Source: Anaerolineaceae bacterium UBA5838 (GTDB lineage Bacteria; Chloroflexota; Anaerolineae; Anaerolineales; Anaerolineaceae). Taken from it: a stretch of 7,234 nucleotides of DNA. The notes beneath the pieces were generated by a model. The model saw nothing but the letters and a program-made list of their open reading frames with translations. It was not told where the DNA came from and searched no databases. The stretch covers positions 1 to 7,234 of the forward strand of contig DJGU01000038.1 of NCBI GenBank assembly GCA_002432795.1. Reading direction: 5' to 3'. This document shows, one piece after another, positions 1 through 5,233 of the stretch. How positions within the stretch are numbered: the first letter of the stretch is position 1; every line of letters starts with the position of its first letter. A program made the position numbers and the translations under genes.

Positions 1-75
1 CGCTGCCTCTCAGGGTTGGGATTGAATCATATTTTGCCTAAAACGTCAATTTTGAACTTGTTTTTCAACACATAC
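1..75. other. Non-coding tail after the SDR gene
   Basis: This AT-rich stretch lies downstream of the SDR stop codon at the window edge. I see no gene in it. A 5-base inverted repeat, TTGAA (52-56) and TTCAA (64-68), could form a weak hairpin. It is AT-rich and has no adjoining run of T on the minus strand, so I do not call it a terminator. Confidence 0.5.
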
Positions 76-858
76 TTACGATGTTTCGCCTATGGTGTAT
101 CCGCCATCTACAGGCAGGATGGCACCAGTAATAAACTCAGCCTTCGAAGAACTCAGAAACACAACCGCATTTGCTATGTCACTGGTGTATGCGTATCTTC
201 CAAGCGGAATTTTCTTGAGTCTCTCTGCTTCTTGCAGCACCTGAACAGGATCTCCCATTCTGCTTTGAACAATCTCAGTGGCAGTAGGGCCAGGCGACAC
301 CACATTCACGCGGATTTGGTATTTCGCCAGGTCCAGGGCGGCAACCTTTGTGAGGGTGTGAACCGAAGCTTTGGAAACAGAGTAATGCATTCTGCCCTGC
401 TTTAGCTGCAGGGCGCTGGACGATCCAAGGTTAACTATCGCGCCTTTGATGCCTTTTTCGATCATAATCTCAGCCGCTTTTACCATGCAAGAATAGGCAC
501 TCAGGGTGTTCGTCTCAAATGTCTTGATCCAAAGGTCGTGATCAATTTTGTTCCAATCAACCTTTTCTGAATACGCCCCCAAGTTATTGACCAGCACATC
601 GATTTGTTGGAATCTTTCCCTGACCTTCGAGAATAAATCGACAATTTCAGATTCAACCGACAAATCACAATGGAATAAATGCACATCAGAATTGTTAGGG
701 ATCGAGTCTCTGGCTGCTTCAAGCTTCTCAAGATTTCTGGCCACCATGATCACAGTAGCACCCAAATCCGTAAATTGCTTGCAAATCTCCAAACCAATGC
801 CTTGACTGGCACCGGTGACCAAAACAACTTTTCCTGTGAACTCACTATCTTGAATCAT
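76..858 (-). CDS. SDR family NAD(P)-dependent oxidoreductase
   Basis: A complete classical short-chain dehydrogenase/reductase of 260 residues, close to the usual 250-residue length. It should be a soluble cytoplasmic enzyme reducing a carbonyl or oxidising an alcohol with a nicotinamide cofactor. The cofactor-binding motif TGASQGIG is at residues 15-22. Arg41-Asn42 after the second strand favours NADP(H) over NAD(H), which is an inference. Asp65 contacts the adenine in this family, and the NNAG motif appears as NNLG (91-94). The catalytic tetrad is Asn117, Ser146, Tyr159 and Lys163, with the usual 13-residue Ser-to-Tyr spacing. The PG motif is at 189-190 and a VDGG motif sits near the C-terminus. 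The FabG-like pattern does not fix the substrate. It lies 68 bases downstream of the acyl-CoA synthetase in the same direction, with no terminator or strong promoter between them, so co-transcription is plausible. Sample lines of this gene are about 38-45% GC by hand count, lower than its neighbours. Confidence 0.95.
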   Translation of the reverse strand: MIQDSEFTGKVVLVTGASQGIGLEICKQFTDLGATVIMVARNLEKLEAARDSIPNNSDVHLFHCDLSVESEIVDLFSKVRERFQQIDVLVNNLGAYSEKVDWNKIDHDLWIKTFETNTLSAYSCMVKAAEIMIEKGIKGAIVNLGSSSALQLKQGRMHYSVSKASVHTLTKVAALDLAKYQIRVNVVSPGPTATEIVQSRMGDPVQVLQEAERLKKIPLGRYAYTSDIANAVVFLSSSKAEFITGAILPVDGGYTIGETS

Positions 859-863
859 ATTTA

Positions 864-867
864 CTCC
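864..867 (-). promoter_or_regulatory. Shine-Dalgarno of the SDR gene
   Basis: GGAG on the minus strand stands five bases before the ATG at 858-856. It supports that start, which also places the cofactor motif at the usual distance from the N-terminus. Confidence 0.7.
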
Positions 868-926
868 AGTCTATTCTTGTAAAGCTTGTGTGGTAAGGCG
901 CATCAATTAACGGCAAATATTCCTTC

Positions 927-3026
927 TTATATACCCAAGATCGCACGGCTGTCGAGCGAGATCGCCCCCTGACCTTCCGGGTAAACAATCAGCGGGTTGA
1001 TTTCAATCTCAGCAATTTCAGGGTTTTCGAGGCTCAATTGACTAAGGCGCGCGATAACATCCTTCACTGCCTGAATATCAGCCTTTGCTGATCCGCGGTA
1101 GCCAATGAGGAGCTTACCTGCCAGGGTTCTGTCGATCATTTCTTCGATATCTTCATCAGTCAACGGCGCTACTTTGAAACTGATATCCTTGAGCAGTTCC
1201 ACCATCGTACCGCCCAAGCCAAACATCATCAGGGGACCAAACGTCGGATCGCACCGCATCCCCACAATCACTTCCAACCCCTTTGGCGCCATTTTTTCGA
1301 CCATCACCCCCCGGATATGTGCCTGCGGCTTATTTTTGGAAATCCGGGACATCATCAATGAATATTCTACGCGCAGCTGTTCTGAATTCTCAATGTCTAG
1401 TGCAATTCCGCCTGAATCTGATTTGTGCAGGATATCCTCGGACACAATCTTCATCACAACCGGATAACCAGCCTTCTCGGCTACTTTGACGGCTTCTTCG
1501 ACATCACTTGCCAGATCACCTGGAACATTTTGGATTCCATATGCCTCCAGCATGATCCTGGTTTCGTACTCCCCAACTGCCTGCGCATCTTTCACTATGG
1601 CCAGCGCTGAAGCCATTTTGTTGCGGTCAACATTGTCAACCACAACAGAGGCAAACTTCTCTCTCTTTAGAATTTGCTTATACTGCTCCATCCCCTTCAA
1701 AACCCGCCCGGTCTCATCCGGATAGGCATAAACCGGCACTCCCGCCATATTCAAATACTGTTCGGATTCAAGTGTGCTGCGTTCACCCATCAGGCAGGTC
1801 AGCAAGGTTTTGTTGGTCTTCTTTCCAACCTCCACCCAGGCTTTTGCCACACCCAGGGTATCCACCAGAGATTGCGGCACCAGGATAGGCAGCAGCACAT
1901 CCACGCCTTCATCCGCATCCAGATTGCCCAGGCTCCAAATGTAATCTTCGGGGCTGACCGAACCCAGCATATCCACCGGGTTGGAGACCTGGGCGCTTGG
2001 GTTCAGTTTGGTCCTTAACTTTGCCTGGATTTCCGGCGCGATTTTTGCCAGTTCAAAGCCATTAAAAGCCAGGCTGTCAGCCGCCAGTGCCGCAGCGCCG
2101 CCGGCATTGGTCGTAATTGCGACGCGCTTACCGAACGGCAGTGGTTGGGTCCCCAAAGCCCATGCCACATTGAAGAGCTGGCTGATGGTCTCGACTTCTA
2201 TCACTCCGGCTTGCTCGAGTGCTGCCTGGTAGGCTGCATAAGAACCCGCCAGCGAGCCTGTGTGCGAGCTGACTGCCTGCGCGCCGGCGTCGTTTTTCCC
2301 GGCTTTGAGGAATACGATCGGTTTCTTGCGAGCCACACGTCTGGCCACTTCCATAAAGCGCGGTCCATCCTGGATCCCTTCCACATACATCGCGATCACT
2401 TTTGCGTGCTCATCCTCAGCAAAATATTCGAGCATATCGGCTTCGGTGACGTCCATCTCGTTGCCCAGGCTGGCAAAGTGCGAAAAGCCGATCTTCGAGT
2501 TGATGATCAAATCAATCACCCCACCACAAATTGCCCCAGACTGGGAGATAAAAGCGATCGGTCCGGCTTGAGGTAGCCCTTTGATAAAAGTAGAATCCAG
2601 GCCTGTGCGAACATCTATCGTTCCCACGCAATTAGGTCCGACCACGCGCATCCCATAGGAACGAGCCAACTCTTTCACGGCCAACTCAACTTTCGCGCCT
2701 TCCTCACCAAGTTCCCTGAAACCGCCCGTGATGATGACAACCGCTTTAATCCCCCGCTCTCCAATCTGCCTCATGGTTTCCATGATCACAGTCACTGGCA
2801 GTACTACCACCGCCAACTCAACCGGATCTGGCACATCCGCGATTGAGGCGTAAGCTTTTTTGCCCAGGATCTCTGTCGCGTTTGGGTTGACTGGATAAAC
2901 TTCGCCCTTGTAGCCATGGCTCACAAGATTTTCCAAAATACCGTAGCTTAGTTTCTTAGGGTTAGTCGATGCGCCTAAAATGGCGACACCTTTGGCATCA
3001 AAAAATGGGGTGAGTGATGATGGCAT
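927..3026 (-). CDS. Acetate/acyl-CoA synthetase (ADP-forming), fused alpha-beta
   Basis: A 699-residue NDP-forming acyl-CoA synthetase, which interconverts acyl-CoA + ADP + phosphate with acid + CoA + ATP. In fermenting anaerobes it typically makes ATP from acetyl-CoA. Order of parts: Rossmann CoA-binding domain (about 8-100, with GAS at 18-20), CoA-ligase domains (PNCVG at 131-135, SQSGA at 161-165), the loop with the phosphorylated histidine (His255 in SSHTGSLAG, 253-261), then a C-terminal ATP-grasp part. In the latter, Lys526 and HKSDSGG (534-540) are in the nucleotide region, FGLGG is at 602-606 and EINPLIV at 675-681. Glu216 in YVEG is a candidate for the family's conserved glutamate. 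All key residues look intact, so activity is expected. Acetate, propionate, branched or aryl acids cannot be told apart from sequence. There is no GNAT domain, so it is not a Pat-type acetyltransferase. The reading frame is open a further 40 codons upstream to 3146, but ATG 3026 is chosen because it has a ribosome binding site and begins just before the conserved fold. Confidence 0.95.
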   Translation of the reverse strand: MPSSLTPFFDAKGVAILGASTNPKKLSYGILENLVSHGYKGEVYPVNPNATEILGKKAYASIADVPDPVELAVVVLPVTVIMETMRQIGERGIKAVVIITGGFRELGEEGAKVELAVKELARSYGMRVVGPNCVGTIDVRTGLDSTFIKGLPQAGPIAFISQSGAICGGVIDLIINSKIGFSHFASLGNEMDVTEADMLEYFAEDEHAKVIAMYVEGIQDGPRFMEVARRVARKKPIVFLKAGKNDAGAQAVSSHTGSLAGSYAAYQAALEQAGVIEVETISQLFNVAWALGTQPLPFGKRVAITTNAGGAAALAADSLAFNGFELAKIAPEIQAKLRTKLNPSAQVSNPVDMLGSVSPEDYIWSLGNLDADEGVDVLLPILVPQSLVDTLGVAKAWVEVGKKTNKTLLTCLMGERSTLESEQYLNMAGVPVYAYPDETGRVLKGMEQYKQILKREKFASVVVDNVDRNKMASALAIVKDAQAVGEYETRIMLEAYGIQNVPGDLASDVEEAVKVAEKAGYPVVMKIVSEDILHKSDSGGIALDIENSEQLRVEYSLMMSRISKNKPQAHIRGVMVEKMAPKGLEVIVGMRCDPTFGPLMMFGLGGTMVELLKDISFKVAPLTDEDIEEMIDRTLAGKLLIGYRGSAKADIQAVKDVIARLSQLSLENPEIAEIEINPLIVYPEGQGAISLDSRAILGI

Positions 3027-3031
3027 GGTTC

Positions 3032-3037
3032 TCTCCT
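3032..3037 (-). promoter_or_regulatory. Shine-Dalgarno deciding the synthetase start
   Basis: AGGAGA on the minus strand lies five bases before the ATG at 3026. It decides against the upstream in-frame ATG at 3146, which would run through the promoter and into the opposite gene. Confidence 0.8.
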
Positions 3038-3054
3038 GAGTAGTTGTCAGAAGG

Positions 3055-3063
3055 ATTATACCA
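3055..3063 (-). promoter_or_regulatory. Extended -10 promoter of the acyl-CoA synthetase
   Basis: The minus strand reads TGGTATAAT: a perfect -10 hexamer (3060-3055) preceded by the TGn extension. No good -35 is seen at 16-18 bases, which extended -10 promoters tolerate. Transcription would start near 3048, giving a leader of about 22 bases that contains the Shine-Dalgarno. Confidence 0.6.
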
Positions 3064-3087
3064 ACTCCCGCGAGGAGAATCTGATCT

Positions 3088-3104
3088 GCGGACGTGGTAT
3101 CCGC
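3088..3104. repeat. Inverted repeat GCGGA-N7-TCCGC
   Basis: Perfect 5-base arms (3088-3092 and 3100-3104) flank a 7-base centre. It lies between the two divergent promoters, over the place where a -35 element for the rightward promoter would be. It could be an operator half of the intergenic control region or may be chance. Confidence 0.35.
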
Positions 3105-3109
3105 GCCTG

Positions 3110-3122
3110 AATTATAATAATT
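3110..3122. repeat. 13-base AT palindrome holding the rightward -10
   Basis: AATTATAATAATT is a perfect palindrome with 6-base arms around A3116. It contains TATAAT on both strands: 3113-3118 on the plus strand and 3116-3111 on the minus strand. The minus-strand copy could act as a second, weaker start for the synthetase with a longer leader. AT-rich palindromes arise easily by chance. Confidence 0.4.
3113..3118 (+). promoter_or_regulatory. -10 element of the helicase pair, likely leaderless
   Basis: A perfect TATAAT ends nine bases before the ATG at 3128, so transcription would begin at about 3125-3128, almost on the start codon. No Shine-Dalgarno is present in the bases before the ATG and no good -35 is visible at 16-18 bases spacing. 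The geometry fits a leaderless or near-leaderless mRNA. Confidence 0.5.
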
Positions 3123-3127
3123 GCCAT

Positions 3128-5233
3128 ATGAAAGAATTTCTTTCAATTACGCCTGATAATTTGCAGGAAAAAACTGCTGATTTTGTTGGAAATCCGCATT
3201 TATTTATCAGTGGACCAGCCTCCTCCGGAAAAACCAGTGCAGCCTTGCTGCGACTGCGGCAGATTCTCAGCTCTGAGTCCAGATCAACCACGCTGGTTCT
3301 CGTCCCCCAACGAAGTTTGGCTGAGCCTTATCAAGCCTACCTGCGGACTCACAATTTGCCTTCATCACAGCAGGTGAGCATCCAAACCATGAGCAGTATC
3401 GTCCGCCGGATGATCGCTCTTTTTTGGCCGCTAATTGCGAACCGACAGGTTTTCAGGCATCCTTTTGAACCACCGCGCTTCCTGACTCTGGAAACAGCGC
3501 AGTATTACATGGCGCAAATTGTTGATCCCCTGATTGACCGGGGGCATTTCGCGACGATTACCCTGACGCGAAACCGCCTTTTCAGTCAGCTCCTGGACAA
3601 CCTCAACAAGTCTGCCATTGTCGGCTTCGCGCATACAGAGCTTGCCCACAGGCTCAAGTCCGCCTGGACGGGCGACCAGTCTCAGCTGGTTGTGTACGAT
3701 GATGTCCAGCTTGCGGTGAACGCATTCCGCCAGTTCTGCCTGGAGCATAACCTGCTGGATTTTTCGCTGCAAGTTGAACTTTTCCGGGAGATCATCTGGC
3801 CAAACGCTACTTTTCAGAAGTATTTCCAAAACCAATACCAGCACCTGATCTATGACAATGCCGAAGAGGATCCACCTTACGTCCATGACGTCGTCGCCTC
3901 CTGGCAAAAAAACCTGCAATCTGCTTTGATTATCCTGGATGAAGGCGGCGGCTTGCGCAGCTTCCTGGGAGCCGACCCAACATCAGCCGCAAAACTTGCT
4001 TCGCATTTCAAGACACGGCTCCAATTTGAACAAAATTACGTTGTTCCCGCTGCCATCGAAGCCCTCCTGGGCACCATGCAATCCTCCCAAGCCCAAAAGC
4101 TTCCTCTTGCCACAATTTCTCAGGCCCTGATTATCACGAGCAAGCAACCCCGCTTCTTTCCGGAACTGCTGCAGTCAATCAGCCAGGACATTGTCGGTTT
4201 GATCCACAACGGCACGCCGGCACAAGAAATCGCGGTCCTTTCACCTTTTCTGAGCGATCCGCTCGTCTTCGAGCTTTCGCGCCGTCTTTCAACAGCCGGC
4301 ATCCCAACACAAAGTTTGCGCCCTTCTCTTGCCCTGAAATCCAACCCGCACATCCAGACAGTGCTCACCCTGGCATCCCTTGCCCATCCAGACTGGCAGC
4401 AACTGCCCGACCTTTACCAGACCCAATCCGCGCTTTCAACAGCCATATCCAGGCTTGACCCTCTGCGAGCCCGCCTGATCCTTGACCAAATCTCACCAAA
4501 CAAAACCGTGATTGCCCTTCCGGCAGTCGAAACCCTTCCTGAGGAGCTGGCTAAACGCATCCCGAGGGATGTATTGATGCAGGTAGAAAATCTGCGTCTT
4601 TGGCTCGGCGCGGCGGATCATGATGAACCGCTGGACTATTTCATCAGTCGTCTCTTCTCAGAGCTGCTCACCGAGCCAGGATATGGTTTTGCAGAGAACC
4701 AGGAAGCGGGCGAACACATAGCCCGTCTGATCCAAAGCTATCAAAAATTCAAGCGACCGCTAGCGGCTGACCAGAACGCTGATGCCTCTTACCTCGGCAG
4801 AGAATACTATAAAACCCTCAGCCAAGGTTTGCTTTCAGCGCTTTACCTGCCCGACGAAGAAATCGTTGCAGAGCCAGGCGTACTGATAGTTCCGGTGATG
4901 ACGTTTTTGATGCAAAACCGGTCTGTCAGCCATCAGTTTTGGCTAAATTTAGGCAGCAAGGGTTGGTATGAGCGGCTCGAACAGCCTCTCACCCATCCCT
5001 ACGTGCTCAACCGGCAGTGGCAGGCAGGAAAAAAGTGGACGACTGACGACGAACTGGCATTAGGCCGTTTCAACCTGGATCGTACCTTAGTGGGTTTGCT
5101 GCGCCGCTGCAGTGGCCAGGTGCACCTGTGCACGTCAGATTATGGTGAAGCAGGAATTGAAGAAAGAGGCATGCTTCTGACCTGGGCACAGAATCTCTTC
5201 CGCTCAGCCTTAAGGGAGGAACAGAATGACTGA
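3128..5233 (+). CDS. Degenerate UvrD-like (SF1) helicase-fold protein, probable inactive subunit
   Basis: A 701-residue protein with the plan of an SF1A helicase but lost catalytic motifs. Walker A is intact (GPASSGKT, 29-36), so nucleotide binding is possible. Motif Ia is near 56-65 and Ib near 85-91. The motif II position reads YDNAEED (242-248) where active enzymes have DExQD: Asp243 is kept, the catalytic Glu is Asn244, and Gln is Glu246. Motif III aligns without gaps as DEGGGLRSFLGADP (271-284), keeping the GADP end but losing the Gln. A domain 2A strand begins near 366 (EIAVLSP). The motif V position (about 585-595) lacks the HKAKGLE residues, and motif VI (about 650-675) is eroded. The chain ends soon afterwards, with no PD-(D/E)XK nuclease or iron-sulphur cysteine set, unlike full-length AddB. 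It overlaps the active helicase gene by 8 bases, so the two products very likely form one complex. By analogy with AddB, AdnA or RecC it may hold or scan DNA. ATG 3128 is chosen; an in-frame TTG at 3044 adds 28 unlikely residues and has no ribosome binding site. Confidence 0.75.
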   Translation: MKEFLSITPDNLQEKTADFVGNPHLFISGPASSGKTSAALLRLRQILSSESRSTTLVLVPQRSLAEPYQAYLRTHNLPSSQQVSIQTMSSIVRRMIALFWPLIANRQVFRHPFEPPRFLTLETAQYYMAQIVDPLIDRGHFATITLTRNRLFSQLLDNLNKSAIVGFAHTELAHRLKSAWTGDQSQLVVYDDVQLAVNAFRQFCLEHNLLDFSLQVELFREIIWPNATFQKYFQNQYQHLIYDNAEEDPPYVHDVVASWQKNLQSALIILDEGGGLRSFLGADPTSAAKLASHFKTRLQFEQNYVVPAAIEALLGTMQSSQAQKLPLATISQALIITSKQPRFFPELLQSISQDIVGLIHNGTPAQEIAVLSPFLSDPLVFELSRRLSTAGIPTQSLRPSLALKSNPHIQTVLTLASLAHPDWQQLPDLYQTQSALSTAISRLDPLRARLILDQISPNKTVIALPAVETLPEELAKRIPRDVLMQVENLRLWLGAADHDEPLDYFISRLFSELLTEPGYGFAENQEAGEHIARLIQSYQKFKRPLAADQNADASYLGREYYKTLSQGLLSALYLPDEEIVAEPGVLIVPVMTFLMQNRSVSHQFWLNLGSKGWYERLEQPLTHPYVLNRQWQAGKKWTTDDELALGRFNLDRTLVGLLRRCSGQVHLCTSDYGEAGIEERGMLLTWAQNLFRSALREEQND
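3129..3145. repeat. 17-base palindrome over the start codon
   Basis: TGAAAGAATTTCTTTCA is perfectly symmetrical, with 8-base arms around T3137. It begins inside the ATG at 3128 and lies just downstream of the -10, where a bound repressor would block transcription. In a leaderless transcript it could instead fold as a 7-pair hairpin with a 3-base loop near the 5' end. It also encodes residues KEFLS, so it is part of the gene. Operator function is inferred. Confidence 0.5.
5214..5220 (+). promoter_or_regulatory. Strong Shine-Dalgarno of the second helicase gene
   Basis: GGGAGGA stands five bases before ATG 5226, inside the end of the preceding gene. It fixes the start and, with the ATGACTGA stop/start overlap, indicates translational coupling. 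The upstream partner gene has no such site. Confidence 0.8.

Noticed and set aside
16..405. 129-codon plus-strand frame over the SDR 3' end
   Set aside because: Antisense to the conserved C-terminal half of the SDR and without recognisable protein features.
859..926. Separate promoter for the SDR gene, with TTGATG and TTTACA spaced 17 bases on the minus strand
   Set aside because: The -10 matches only three of six bases. Read-through from the synthetase is at least as likely.
2145..2576. 143-codon open frame on the plus strand inside the synthetase gene
   Set aside because: Antisense shadow; His/Cys-rich composition and no domain or start signal.
3044..3127. TTG start at 3044 for the first helicase-like gene
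   Set aside because: No ribosome binding site precedes it, it would include both the inverted repeats and the -10, and the added 28 residues look unlike helicase sequence.
3027..3127. SOS (LexA) box for the helicase operon
   Set aside because: No CTGT-N8-ACAG or GAAC-N4-GTTC pattern is present, although LexA sites differ between phyla.
3027..3146. A 40-codon N-terminal extension of the acyl-CoA synthetase frame to ATG 3146
   Set aside because: It would cross the extended -10 promoter and overlap the opposite gene's start. The ATG at 3026 has a proper Shine-Dalgarno and begins just before the conserved fold.
3431..3919. 162-codon open frame antisense to the first helicase-like gene
   Set aside because: Shadow frame with no recognisable domain, lying wholly within a gene whose motifs are clear.
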